Of a stretch of DNA of 64,000 nt, positions 1 through 11,419 are shown one piece after another. Source of the DNA: Nemania diffusa (taxonomy: Eukaryota > Ascomycota > Sordariomycetes > Xylariales > Xylariaceae); assembly GCA_038501195.1 (NCBI GenBank), contig JBBPUQ010000006.1, forward strand, positions 3,286,001-3,350,000, given 5' to 3'. Numbering within the stretch: position 1 is the stretch's first letter; the number at the start of each line of letters is the position of its first letter. Both the position numbers and the translations under genes were made by a program. Under the pieces are notes generated by a model. The model had not been told where the DNA came from, ran no database searches, and saw only the letters and a list, made by a program, of their open reading frames with translations.

Positions 1-2156
1 AATACGGCAGAGAAGCCGAGCATATCCTCTTACGAGCTGATCCTCGAAGCAAATGTTGAAAGCAGACGAGAGCCGAGCCAAGTCGAAACAACGACGACGA
101 CAACAAGGTAGCCAAGGCCATCAGACCATTTCTGTACATTAAGAAGCGGCGAATTTCATGCACTAGTATTCAGGGTTCACCCGAACGGACACGCTGCCAC
201 GATTGGTCATTTCCATATGCGCGTGGCCGAGGAGAAAGGACAGCTTGATGTGATGGAGGCACAGTGGCTTTCGCGACCCGAGTCGAGAAAGACATACCCA
301 CTGCGCCAATCATGCTGCCTCGCACCATACCAGGGATTAGCATCATTACAGGGTCGAACGACAATGTGTGTATCAGTATGGGAAAAGTGAAGCGGGTTAT
401 GCGAATCAGCGTCGCCTATATGGCCGAAGCATCAGTCACGACGCCGACGTGGTGTCAACGTGCATCTAGATGAACACAAGGCTATTTTGTTTGAGGCCCT
501 CCCACGAAGGCGACGAGCGAAGGAAAGCCGGGCACGTTTCATGTGTCTATGATGACGGCATTTGTAATCACGAGTAGGATCGTGTCCGAGATCCACTGCC
601 AAGCATGTACTTTACGGCGTGTACTTTATGTAGATGCAAGCAACCGGATAGCGGTGTTCAAGCCTCTAACTGTCCTGCGTATCTCTTTGTGACTGGGGAC
701 CACGCTCAGCGTTGCGCACGTGTGTGCCACCACACGTATGGCGGTAGGTAGAGAGAGAGAGAGTCGAATTCTTGGGTTGCGGATAATGATGGTGATGATG
801 ATGATGATGATGACGATGATAATTTCGTGCATTGACTGGCATATTCTCTACACTGCCATGCCTCGTGCTGGACTGCTCACGCTCACATGACCTCCATATA
901 TATGAAGAATGGTGCCGTGGCTGACTGGCTGCCCCGTTCTATTCACTGGGGTCATGGCTCTGGCGTTCTCTTTTCCTCTTCGTCTGGTACACACCGACAT
1001 TGGGTCAAAGCTGGCAAGTAATGTGCCAACAAGAATGAACGAGGCCAATTAATGCCTTGTAGGCTCAACGGAACAAGTGTCAGCTTTATCAGCAACCCGC
1101 CATATCCTCAGCTGCATACACGTTCACATCGAGTGTATTGGTCGTAAATGCACCAACGAGCCGAGCCAGTTCATGTACGTATCGAGTCTGTACAGCTAGA
1201 TGCTTGGCATGGCCCCCAACTGGGCCTTGCAGCAGGCCTTGCGTTGGGCGCAGGGTCTTCATCGTCGTAGTGTGTGTACGCATAATCTGCATGCAAGAGA
1301 CCGCCAAGAGACTGTCTAGTCTGATGGAGACCGTCACAGCCGACCAACCAGCGCCCTCACTCGAGCTCGCTAGGGGATAAGAACTTCCAGCAAAGGAAAG
1401 GCGATCAAATCCTACCACTACGCCTCACGGCTTCTCCCTGCTCAGTACTGTACGTATGTAGGTACTACTCTGAGAACTTGTTGATCAGACCAGGAGCCAG
1501 CAGTATGTTTCTATGGAGACTGACTGGTCAGAATCCCTCTTATAAACAGGAGACACACAACTCGACTGCTGTTTCTTCCCTTCCTTCCCTGCCCTTTGTT
1601 TATTCATCTACCGATACACAAGTCGATTAATCGCTCGAGCCGCGTGGTATGTATCACATCATAGCGCAAGGGGCCTCAGGTGTTTCCGACCGATCGACAT
1701 ACCGGCAGAGAGAATAGCTTGTTGATTGTTTTTGTCACACGGTGACCGCGCCGTGACCGGGCTGCCCATCCCAGAAAAGCCTCCACTGCTCTAGGCATAG
1801 CTCGGCATCACCGCGGCCAGGGGGGCTTCCACCGCCATCGTCCAAGCTCCCGGCGAGCTCCACCGCCGTTGTGGGATTCCAAGAAATCGAATCCAGCCCT
1901 ACAGCACGAGTCTGCTGCTACTGCTGCTGCTGCTACCCCGCAGTATTTAATCTCATTCGTTCGGTTCTTCCCTTTCCCCTATAAACTATCTCGAGGTAGA
2001 TAGATAGCTCACCATTGACCATTGACCACTGACCGCTGGCTGACCGAGACCCTACTGACCGAGTCAGTGGTTACAAGAGTCGATAACCTGTTTGTTACCT
2101 GGCGGAAACTCGTCGCGCATTACAAGCACGTTATATCTATATAGACCATACCATCT
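1..2156. other. Non-coding left edge and annexin 5' region
   Basis: No supportable gene. Seen: a GA run at about 748-763 followed by an imperfect GAT microsatellite at 786-820; a CTG/CTA run near 1911-1935; and an imperfect tandem of TTGACC/CTGACC units at about 2012-2066, just before the annexin start. Pyrimidine-rich stretches near 1570-1600 and a TATAAA at about 1980 are plausible promoter or 5' UTR elements of the annexin gene. The first 60 bases contain a short open frame that ends in a stop and could be the tail of a gene lying outside the window, but this cannot be judged. Confidence 0.5.
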
Positions 2157-4644
2157 ATGTCTTTGCGTGTAGGTGATGATGGGGGCCGTGGACGCTCTCG
2201 GTCCCCTGCGGCTCGTGACCATGAGCAGCGACGCGTCGCAGAGTCCCCCTCTATCCTCAACGCCGTCCGCATGCCCTCTCCTCCTGCCGGCTTTAGTTAC
2301 GACGACGCCGGTCCTCGACGCTCTGCGTACGACTATAACCACAATGGCAAGCGAGACTCGTACCGCGTAGCCTCTCCCACCCAGGAGGCGCGATACTACA
2401 GTCGCAGTCACGAGGGCATTGACATGCCCACGATGCCTGACATGGACATGCGCTATGCCAAACCCAGTACCCAGGAACCTCGGAGGTCAAAGGGCGATTT
2501 GGACGTCGTGGAAGCCGTGCAGAGTACGCTCCGACGGGGTGCCGACGCCTTCTTGCCGGCTAAATACACGTCTAAAGCACAATCCTCGGACAGTGACCGC
2601 GAGGGAAAGAAGGCGCGTAAGAAGGAGAGGGAAGAGGACCATCTGGCCTACGGTAGCGTGCCGTCTCTGGCTGAAACGAAACCCAAACCTAGTAGTAGCA
2701 CCTCGCAGCCGGGGCCTAGTTATGCTATGCCAGGACAGTGGGTGTATGACAAGCCTGACGAGAAGCCGGCGTACTCGAGCGCCAATCCGCCTCTGCCTTC
2801 ACGCAGCCCGTCTCACCGCAACTCTTATGGCTCAGATCCCCGGAGCTCGGGGCCCAGTATACTATCGGCAAATTACCCGTCGTCAGGCTCTAGCCGCAGA
2901 GACCACTCCATTAACCCGCCGACGCAGCGTATGTCCACGCTCAGCGTGAATGCGGGCCACCATTCGGCGTCGTTGTCGTACAGTAGCGGCGGCGGTGGCG
3001 CGCCGCCGGCGTCTCCCCTGCTCGAGTCGTACCACGGCACATACCAGCAGTCGTCACCGATGCCTTCTCCTCTCCTCCTCCCCACGCACAGCCCGAGGAC
3101 GAGCGGCGTCGACATCGTCGAGCCGCTGTCGCCCGGTTACTCGGACGCCGAGGGCGGCAGCGGGGAGAAGAAGACGCGGCGGCGGGCGCGGTTCTACGAC
3201 CCGGAGGAGGACGCGGAGCGGCTGTCGCAGGCGCTCAAGGGCGAGCACCGGGCGCCCAAGACGGAGACGCTGATCGAGATCCTGCCGGGGCTGACGCACG
3301 AGCAGGTGCTCGAGCTGCGGGCGCAGTACAAGAAGCTGGTCAAGGTCGGGCCGGAGAAGCGGGGCGTCAACATCGCCAAGCACATCCGGCTGCGCCTCAA
3401 GGACGAGGACCCGGTGCTCATGAAGGCGTGCTACGCGACGGCGCTGGGCATGTGGGAGTCGGACGCGTACTGGGCCAACTTCTGGTACCAGGGCGACAAG
3501 ACGCGGCGCGAGCTGCTCATCGAGAGCCTCATGGGCCGCTCCAACGAGGAGATCCGGCACGTCAAGGAGGCCTTCTCCGACAAGAAGTACAAGGACTCGC
3601 TCGTGCAGTGCATGCGCACCGAGCTCAAGGAGGACAAGTTCAAGAAGGCCGTGCTGCTCGTGCTCGAGGAGCGCCGCATGGAGGACTTCGACGGCTACGG
3701 GCGGCCCATGCCCATCGACCGCCGGCTCGTCGAGGACGACGTCGAGGCACTGTACAGCGCCGTGCGCGCCGAGAAGGGGGGCGAGACCTCCATGATCCAG
3801 ATCGTGCTGCTGCGCAGCGACAGCCATCTGCGGGAAGTGCTCAAGTTATACGAGAAAGTGTGTAAGAGCAACTTTGCGCGGGACGCGCTCCAGAAGAGCG
3901 GGAACCTGGTCGTAAGTTCACCGGCACTCCGTTTACACTCCAGGCGTGCATCGCTGCCTATATTTTAACTTTTTTTTTTCTTTTTCGATATTGGTGATCT
4001 AATTTAATACTATATAGGGCGAACTGCTAGCGCACATCCTCAACGGCATCATCAACAAGCCGGTGCGCGACGCGCTGCTCCTCCACCACGCGCTGACGGC
4101 GTCCAAGAAGGACGGCCTGCGCCGCGAGCTGCTGATCAGCCGCCTCGTGCGCTTCCACTGGGACCGGCGCCACCTCGCCAACATCAAGAAGACGTACCGC
4201 GAGCGGTACCACGAGGACCTCGCCGACGCCGTGCGCGAGGGCACGAGCGGCAAGTGGGGCCTGTTCTGCGAGCAGCTCGTCGTCACGCGCATGCCCGACG
4301 AGGTGAAGCGCTTCGAGTCGGTCGAGAAGGTCGACGCGCGCGCCCGCGAGCACGAGGACCGCGTACGCGAGCGGGAGGAGCGCGTGCGCGAGAAGGAGAG
4401 AGAGATGGATCGCGAGAGGAAGAGGGAGGAGAGAGAGCGCGAGGAGAGGAGGCGGGAGGAGCGGGAACGAGAGGAGAGGAAGAAGGAGAAGGAGAGGGAG
4501 CGCGAGAAAGAGCGAGAGCGAGATAGGGATAGGGAGAAGCATCATCGCCATAGGAGCGGGGATGGACTGCTACTCGTCAGGGACTCTAAGCATAAAGACC
4601 ACAGCCGGAGTCGGGAGCGCAGCAAGAGCCGAAGGCGGGAGTAG
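2157..4644 (+). CDS. Annexin family protein with long N-terminal extension and RE/RS-like tail
   Basis: Two exons, 2157-3911 and 4018-4644, spliced at GTAAGT...ATATAG in phase 0, give 793 aa. Residues 1 to about 345 are low-complexity and rich in Ser and Pro. Four annexin-type helical repeats follow, roughly 355-680, recognisable from their helical pattern and segments such as LIEILPGLTHEQVLELRAQY. The canonical GxGT calcium loops are not visible; the nearest are GGETSM and QGDKT, so calcium binding may be weak or lost. Residues about 690-793 form a highly charged tail of ERE/RER runs ending in SRSRERSKSRRRE. Annexins bind acidic membranes, usually with calcium; filamentous fungi carry a long-N-terminus subgroup that this resembles. 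GC content jumps sharply at about 3060, inside exon 1. Identity as an annexin is well supported; the tail's role is unknown. It is convergent with the phytoene desaturase gene. Confidence 0.87.
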
Positions 4645-5183
4645 AGCAGGAAGGGGGATGTTTTCTTGGGCTACTTACTACCACGATGTACTGTACGAAC
4701 TTCCTTTTTAGTCGTTTTTGGAATAACCACTTACCCAACTCCGATGAGAGACAAGGTCAAAATAAGACTGCATATCAAAGGCTTTTCGATGATAGATGGC
4801 GGCTTGGCTGCTGAATATCCGCTCACTTTGGTGGCATTAAGCGCAATATATTTACATATTTCGATTATCACGAGATTATATCGTGCCTTGATCTCTAAAA
4901 CAACCTAGGGGTAGAGAAACATACACCTAGATGTAGGATTTACTTACAGGATATCACAGAAGCACAAATATATATCACCTATGGAGATGATCCGGTTCGA
5001 GTAGAGTCGCTTACTTGGTAAATTATAGTAAAATAGTTCTGTGCGTGTTAATGTAGGACTCACAACTTGTGCTGACTGCGAATACTAATACTAAACTTGT
5101 TTCTTTTTTCGTACACTAGCTTATATGGTCTATGCTATAACAGTACATGATAATGTCAACCCAATCTAAGTCGATTCCCGTTG
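4645..5183. other. Convergent 3' intergenic region
   Basis: AT-rich spacer between the 3' ends of the annexin and phytoene desaturase genes. It probably holds both 3' UTRs. An open frame at 4666-4908 has no recognisable protein features and I regard it as chance. No repeat or RNA gene seen. Confidence 0.5.
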
Positions 5184-7049
5184 TCAACCGCTGACCGCCG
5201 GTTCCAATCGTGATGGTGATACAAAGTCGATATGCCGCGCTGCCCAATATATTTGTGCAACCAAGGAAACCAAGATCGATACAAGTAAAAACCCCAGCAT
5301 CGAAAATGGCCGACGTATCTTGTCTAGCTTCCCCGTCGCCGCGTTCTGCGGCGCGCCCTGGTCGCGTATTAGACTCGGACGCCCTCTCCACGGGACCACC
5401 ATCCCCAGATCATCGAGGATCTGTTCGGTCGTGATCTTGGAGCCCGCGAGCACGATGGGCACCCCGGTCCCAGGATGCGTGCTAGCGCCCACGAAGTAGG
5501 CGTTCCGGAACCCCTTTGCCCTCGTCTGCGGACGGAAGGCGAGCACGTTGAAGAAGCTGTGGCTCAGCCCGAGGATGGACCCCTTGTCGAGGTTGAACTT
5601 GGCCACCCAGGTGAACGGGTCGTTGATGATCTCGTGCGTGATGCACGGCTCGAGCGGCGCGCAGCCCGTGCGCGCCGTTACCGTCGACAGCACCGCCCGT
5701 CTCGCCCGCGCCACCAGCGCGTCCCAGTCCTGCTCCCGCGATATCCCGTCCTCACCCTTGGATAACGACGACGACGACAGCAAGTGACCGACGGGCACGA
5801 GCGCGATGACGGAGTCGCGGCCCTCGGGCGCGGCGCTGGCGTCAATACGGCTCGGCACGTTGACGTAGAAGCTCGGCTCGTCGGGTAGCGTCTGGCGGTC
5901 GAAGATGGCGTCGAACGACTCGCGGTACTCGTCCGCCAAGAAAATGTTATGCGTCTGCAGCTCTGGCACGCGCCTGTCCAGGCTCCAGTAGAACGAGATG
6001 GAGCTGCAGGACCCATCTCGCCGGCGCAGGGCTTCGCTGTGTCGCTGTGCTTGTCGCGTCGTCTGCGGGAACAGGTTGCCGTAGGCGTACACAAGGTCGG
6101 CGTTGACGACTACGATGTCTGCCGGAACGACCTCGCCGCTTTCGAGCAAGACGCCGCGCGCCGTCTTGCCGTCCGCGTGCGTCAGTATCTGCTTCACGGG
6201 CGTGTCGAGGCGGTATTCGACCCCCAGTCTCTCTCCCACCCGCTGAAGTGCCGCCAGTACGGTCTGGAACCCCCCTCGAGGATACCAGATGCCCTCGGCA
6301 AGTTCGGTGTACTGGAGCAGGGAGTACGTCGCCGGGGCATTAAAGGGGCTCATGCCCATGTACATGGTGGCGAACGTGAAGACGCGTCGCAGCCTCTCGG
6401 ACCAGAAGTATCTCCTCGCGCGGTTCCAGACGGTGTGCAGCGGGTGCAGTTTCAGCCCCGTGAGCACGAACCGCGGCGCCGCGAGCTGCCAGACGCTGGT
6501 GAAGTTGCGACTAAGCACGCGCGCGACACTGAGCTCGTAGTGCGCGTGGGCCTCGCCCAGCCAGCCGAGGTAGCGCGCGAACCCGTCCTTGCCCTCCCAC
6601 CGCTCGATCTGCGCCTTCATGCGCGCGAGGTCCGTCGTGAGCTCGAAGTCCGCGCCGTCCGCGAACCACACCTTGTAGTTCGTCGGGCAGCGCAGCAGCT
6701 CCACGCCCTCGGCCTCGAGCGTCGTGTCGAGGTCGAAGAACACCTCGCGGAAGAGCTTCGGGAGGAGGAGGAGCGACGGCCCTTGGTCGAAGCGGTGGCC
6801 CTCGTGCGTGAGCAGGCTGCAGCGGCCGCCGGTGAACGAGTTTTTCTCTAATACGGTCACGGAAAACCCGGCCTTGGCCAGTCTTGCCGCCGTCGCAATG
6901 CCGCCGGCGCCGGCGCCTGCTTTACGGTTAGCGGTGATGAAAACATGTGTATAATATGTACGCCATGTTGTGATATCGGATGATTGAATAGGGCTAAAGT
7001 ATGAAACCTTACCAATCACGACTGCTTTTTTCCGTGGCTGTTTCTCCAT
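5184..7049 (-). CDS. carB (al-1): Phytoene desaturase (carotenoid biosynthesis)
   Basis: Exon 1 is 7049-7013 and exon 2 is 6916-5184; the 96 bp intron uses GTAAGG...AAGCAG and restores the motif AVVIGAGAGGIATAARL. The product is 589 aa, normal for fungal phytoene desaturases. The N-terminus is the FAD-binding Rossmann fold (GAGAGG at about residues 14-19, with an acidic VLEKN at the end of the second strand). Near the C-terminus lie FRNAYFVGASTHPGTGVP, typical of CrtI-type enzymes, and a hydrophobic anchor (MLGFLLVSILVSLVAQIYWA). The enzyme introduces several double bases of unsaturation into phytoene, leading to lycopene or a more desaturated carotene. The start at 7049 aligns with the family; an upstream in-frame ATG at 7106 would add 19 residues and looks like 5' UTR. 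It lies 925 bp downstream of the phytoene synthase/lycopene cyclase gene on the same strand. Confidence 0.96.
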   Translation of the reverse strand: MEKQPRKKAVVIGKVSYFSPIQSSDITTWRTYYTHVFITANRKAGAGAGGIATAARLAKAGFSVTVLEKNSFTGGRCSLLTHEGHRFDQGPSLLLLPKLFREVFFDLDTTLEAEGVELLRCPTNYKVWFADGADFELTTDLARMKAQIERWEGKDGFARYLGWLGEAHAHYELSVARVLSRNFTSVWQLAAPRFVLTGLKLHPLHTVWNRARRYFWSERLRRVFTFATMYMGMSPFNAPATYSLLQYTELAEGIWYPRGGFQTVLAALQRVGERLGVEYRLDTPVKQILTHADGKTARGVLLESGEVVPADIVVVNADLVYAYGNLFPQTTRQAQRHSEALRRRDGSCSSISFYWSLDRRVPELQTHNIFLADEYRESFDAIFDRQTLPDEPSFYVNVPSRIDASAAPEGRDSVIALVPVGHLLSSSSLSKGEDGISREQDWDALVARARRAVLSTVTARTGCAPLEPCITHEIINDPFTWVAKFNLDKGSILGLSHSFFNVLAFRPQTRAKGFRNAYFVGASTHPGTGVPIVLAGSKITTEQILDDLGMVVPWRGRPSLIRDQGAPQNAATGKLDKIRRPFSMLGFLLVSILVSLVAQIYWAARHIDFVSPSRLEPAVSG

Positions 7050-7973
7050 ATTCCCATTCACGTATAGATTTAACTCAATAGGGCTTTCATGCAAACGGTG
7101 CCTCAAAACCGTAGATCACTAATGAGAAGCAAAAGGAGGGCAATATACTTTCGGCCAACGAAACTCAGGGGCTCAAAAATGCGCACGCATGGCACACTAT
7201 AGGATTGTAGGCAGTCATGATAACATGATGTTTGCGCAACGGATACTCGTAATCCGCCGAACAAAAGCACTCCCGGTGGTCCCGTGGTTGTTAAGAAAGA
7301 CATCGATTTCCAATACCGATACTGAACACGATGATCGAGCACTGCGCCAAGAACCTGCATCTAAACGCAACCGCGCCGCACGTGTCCTCAGCAACTATAG
7401 CAAATTCAGCTAGTATGTACTTAGACGAGGCCATGGCATTCGATAGATTCGACTCCCTTTTTTTTTTTTTAAGTCAGCGGCCGTAAGCAGTATAATTACT
7501 TCATCATTCCCAGTGCTCGCATAGACTCTCGGCATCTTGGTGGAGCTGCTCGCTTCCGAAATTCGATGATTCATCACTACATCTGGCCACAAGTCGAGTA
7601 TGAACCACCTAGGTCTCGGCTTTCGTAAAGCCCGAGACAAACGATAAAGCTAAATGTTATGAAATTATGTTGTTAATACTAGACGCATCTATTCATCTTC
7701 CAATCGCTTCACTTCACTACTGTTGAGGATTGCTTCATCCGCAGTGAACGCAGGATTTAACCAACACGTAACATAATCTACTCCCTATTGAGCAATCACA
7801 CCTAAAACTTACAACAACTAAGTACTTGGTTAATCCATCTGATATAATGTGGGGGAATGCCTCGTAATTATTCTAAAAGTATACACTAGTTACCTACCAC
7901 ATCCCTGATAGCTATGAGTTCGGGACCTTTATCGTAACATGTCCCGTTCTACATTGTATAATGGATACTGTCT
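7050..7973. other. Upstream region of phytoene desaturase gene
   Basis: Spacer between the two carotenoid genes. It holds the 3' UTR of the cyclase/synthase gene and the promoter of the desaturase gene. No protein or RNA gene is supportable. A short poly-T run lies at 7458-7470. The CGAT-rich stretch at 7302-7338 is listed separately. Confidence 0.55.
7302..7338 (-). promoter_or_regulatory. Cluster of CGAT motifs, candidate light-response element of carB
   Basis: Within 37 bp there are four CGAT cores (in ATCGAT, CCGAT and CGATGATCGA), 250-290 bp upstream of the desaturase start codon. In Neurospora, light-response elements bound by the White Collar complex contain paired GAT/CGAT-type repeats. 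The motif cluster is seen directly; the regulatory role is inference. Confidence 0.35.
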
Positions 7974-9861
7974 TCATGCGGCCGACAAATTCTTCCAGGC
8001 GACCCACAAGCGCCTAGAGCGAGGAACAGTGATACGCCCCTTTTTCGTCTTCGAAGGCGTGCCGCTCTTTTCTCTCAGAACGCGGCCAATTTCCATGTAA
8101 CTCTCCACTGCCACTACGAGAGAGCCTCGAATATCGTCGGGCAACAAGTTCATAGTAGGCCGTGATTTTTCGTATTCGTTAAATGCGAGGTCGAGAAGTC
8201 TCTGTCTGAGTACCTCCACTTTCGGCTGCTTCGGACTAGTTAAAATATCTCGAGGGGTTAATCCCTCCTGACTGAGCCAATCCGTAGGTAAATAGACGCG
8301 GCCCATCTCAGCGTCAACTTGAATATCGCGCGCAATATTCACATACTGGAGGGCATGTCCCATGGTGATGGCGGCCTGGATTAGTTTCGATTCCTTTTCC
8401 TTGGGTAATCTTACCGAGCTATGGCGGAATACCAACCAGAGGCACAGTTCCCCAACAGTGCTCGCAACTCGGCTCGCATAAGCCCGGATATCAGCCTCGT
8501 TCTTGATGGGAAACTCTGCGTGAGTGAAGGACAGGTCGGTCCTAAAACCTTCTAATAGCTCATAGAGCGGCTCGCTTGGAAGAAGCGTGGTGGGCAAAAG
8601 CTCTAAGGCCGACCGTGCCGATATGGGAAAGTTTTTCTCGACATAATCAGCCACGTCAGCCGCAGAATGGGATTCCTTGTCTACTGCGCCGTACGCCCGG
8701 TCAAGATATGCAGTAAGTTTCTGTATCCATGCTTGGGCTTCAGGCCCGGAAGACGAATCATCCACAAGATCGTCTGCCACTCGGCAAAATGAGTATCTGA
8801 TGATTTATAATTAGCTCTCGCCATAATATCGTCTGCACTACAACACCCACAATAAGACCAAGTCAGTGCGAAGGCGTCCTGGGAACACGGAACTGGCAAG
8901 GTAGAAGCTCCGGCTCTTCCTCCGCAGTGTACTGACAGCTTCTCTTATGCCTCTAATCCGCTTCATGTTATAATCCGCTGGATCCGTGAAGATGGCCTTA
9001 ACAATTGAGCTTGCAGAGAAGCGCTTTGATGAAGCACCGGGATGCATTTCAGCGAGGTTGTCAAGAACTGCCATGCCTCTATCAAATGCGACTAGCCCGA
9101 AAACCACCAGAGTGTTGGTTGCTAGAAAGAAGATGGCTTCTTCCAGCTCGAGGCTTCCCCATAGACACCAACCAAGCTTAGTTCCTGACTCGATGGCCCA
9201 CGTTCCCCGGCCTAAAGCTCGCTCATCAACAATCCATAGGTACATTGTAGGGAGAATGATGGGAACTGCGATGCCAGTAAATGGGAGCTGGAGCAAGAAA
9301 TAGCCTGAGAACGTCCAAGTGAGTAGGGCAATGGGGCAAGCCCAGATCAAGATCAGACCAAGATAAGTCCCTTCCGCTCTATTTTCGACAAGGACAGCGC
9401 CTAGTATGATGGCAGCAGAGAGAAAAAGCTGGCCAAGACGCCTGATGCGCCGAACCTGCGAGGAGGCATCTTGACGGTTGGTGAGAAACTGGGCATGCAA
9501 TATAGGCTTGTTCAGAAGAATATACAGCAGTGTCGTGATATATGTTTGTATGACAAAAAAGAACAGCTCCTCAAACGGGATAGAAAATAGCCGCGGCCCG
9601 AGAACGGCATCTGGAGGATAAGTCCAGATGCCATGCCTTATTAAATATGAATCCCATGGCAAAGTCGCAGAAAATGCTATCAGGATCAAAACCAGAATCT
9701 TATACAGATCAAATCGAGTAAGGAGTGGTCTTAGGATGACTGTCAAGGCACCAGCGAGCGGGATGGTGTATGTGAGATGTCTAGCAGCAAGCATCAGTCA
9801 GTGGTGACAGCTAAAGGTATGATTAGGGACCAGCGTACACAAGTGCATATTCGTAGGCCAT
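7974..9861 (-). CDS. carRA (al-2): Bifunctional lycopene cyclase / phytoene synthase
   Basis: Three exons: 9861-9839, 9780-8851 and 8796-7974, giving 591 aa. The first exon is only 23 nt (MAYEYALV); splicing at GTACGC...GCTAG gives VHLTYTIPLAG, which matches the family start. The second intron (54 bp, GTGGGT...ATCAG) restores VLLYSFCRVADDLVDD. The N-terminal half (to about residue 240) is the membrane-embedded lycopene cyclase with several hydrophobic helices and the motifs PWDSYL, PFEELFFF and LELEEAIFF. The C-terminal half is phytoene synthase, with the aspartate-rich substrate/Mg2+ motifs ADDLVDD (residues 325-331) and RDIQVDAEMGRVYLP (from about 474). It condenses two geranylgeranyl diphosphates to phytoene and cyclises the desaturated product. 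It is divergent from the dehydrogenase at 11420. Confidence 0.96.
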
Positions 9862-11419
9862 GGCAGGGAAATTAGGCGCCCTGGAGATGATGATGATGAA
9901 CTCTGTGGCAGCAAAAGAAAGAGCGGAATCCCCCGCCACGGCTCACACCCGATCGAGCGGTACATATTTATAACAAAGTTCAAGCTAACGAGAGCCGAAA
10001 GCGAGTGTCACGAGAGGGATGAAGGATTTCAATACTCGATGCGACGCGGTTGCGGTCTCATCGCAGATCGCGCAGGGCTCGCTTCCGACGCAGGACTTAA
10101 GCATTCGGTCCAATAAGCTTGGCGTTTTCTAGAAATGAGTACCACAATACTCATGATATCATGGATTTTAGCTGAAACTTGTACAACCTAGCTTTCTTCC
10201 GTACTAGTCTGGGCCTAGTCTGCTCCTTAGAACATCGTCGACACTCTCCAGGGTAACACCAGCCGAAACGGATTGGCTTTGTCATCGGTAACAATAGATT
10301 CCGCTCGACACTCAACAGAAAGCCTGTCTATGTCACCACATTTTCGATTACCCGATAATATGTGATGAATTTCTAGTTGTGTGCTTACTAATATCATAAG
10401 CATGCTCTTGTGTTGCGTGTTAATAATGTCGCACTGCTGGGACTATGGCGCGTGCTTATGCAGGAACGATACATAGAAAAAGAATTAGGGGGAGGGAATG
10501 AAAAAAAAAACTTACTTCATAAAGCATTCCAACCGCTTGTGATTGGACGTTTATAGTGCCGTGTTACGCCTCTCAAGAACTTTACGCCCCTGTTTGAGAA
10601 TGTAAGACATACAAGCCAGGAGAAAGTCAAAACGGAGGCAACTGGAAGCGAAGCAGCAGAACTGGGTTCCAAGACTATAAACAATCTATGTGCTGTACAA
10701 ATTATTGTAAATACGAATGTCCTTCCAAGTCCTTTGCTACATTATTATTATAACGAGGCGAATCGCTAATTAGAACTAGTTAACAAGCAAGAAGGCTTAG
10801 ATGTTTGACTTATCTATGGGTTACAGCTGGACATGTGTTGTTTTGGGTCTTTCATTCTGTTCATTAGTCTATCACCAACCCTCTGCACTGCGTAAGTAAG
10901 CCATGATACGTCCCCAACCTTGACTTAGTCATTAATAAACTGATATTGTGTTTCTCTTAACCTTAAGAATTCATATTTAGCCATGCGTCTGTTGACTGAC
11001 TCTGCTGCCTTCTCGTCCTCGCCGTCCCAAAGCCTCTTTAGTTTTCTGGCTATTGTACGATACCATAGTTTAGGGGCGACTGGGTTGGGTTAGGTATACA
11101 CCCGGCGTTAGTATTGGCGGGTCTCTTGGGGAACAACTTGCATTGAACTCTGATATATCTGTGGGCTGTTTGGAGTGACATATTTTGGAGATGCGGGAGA
11201 TCGGCATTCGAAAATGGTGCCCAACTCAGGTCCATGCTTCGTTCTCGTTACATCGTCCAGTACATATCCTTGGAGAACCGAGCTCTACTTGCGTCGTAAA
11301 AGAGTAGATATTATCTAGTAGGTCACTCGCTGGTGCCTGATAACATTGAAAACGTACGAGGTCAAACCAGGCCCAAAATAGGGAGTGAAAACACTCTTTT
11401 CATTAAGTCCAAGGCTAAG
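9862..11419. other. Divergent intergenic region, carRA / dehydrogenase
   Basis: 1.56 kb between two divergent start codons. No gene is supportable. AT-rich from about 10370 onward, with an A run at 10501-10510. The small open frame at 11050-11235 (minus) looks like chance. The region should hold both promoters; the CGAT pair at 10060-10070 is listed separately. Confidence 0.5.
10060..10070 (-). promoter_or_regulatory. Paired CGAT motif, candidate light-response element of carRA
   Basis: On the minus strand this reads CGATCTGCGAT, two CGAT cores seven bases apart, about 200 bp upstream of the carRA start. Another CGAT lies at about 10037-10040. This resembles paired GAT-type elements bound by White Collar proteins in Neurospora. 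Function is inferred only. Confidence 0.35.

Noticed and set aside
3054..3827. 257-codon antisense open frame under the annexin exon
   Set aside because: Low-complexity His/Leu/Asp-rich shadow of a very GC3-rich exon; the sense strand carries clear annexin repeats.
5949..6851. 300-codon plus-strand open frame opposite phytoene desaturase
   Set aside because: Composition dominated by Arg, Val and Glu, no motifs; the minus strand is unambiguous phytoene desaturase.
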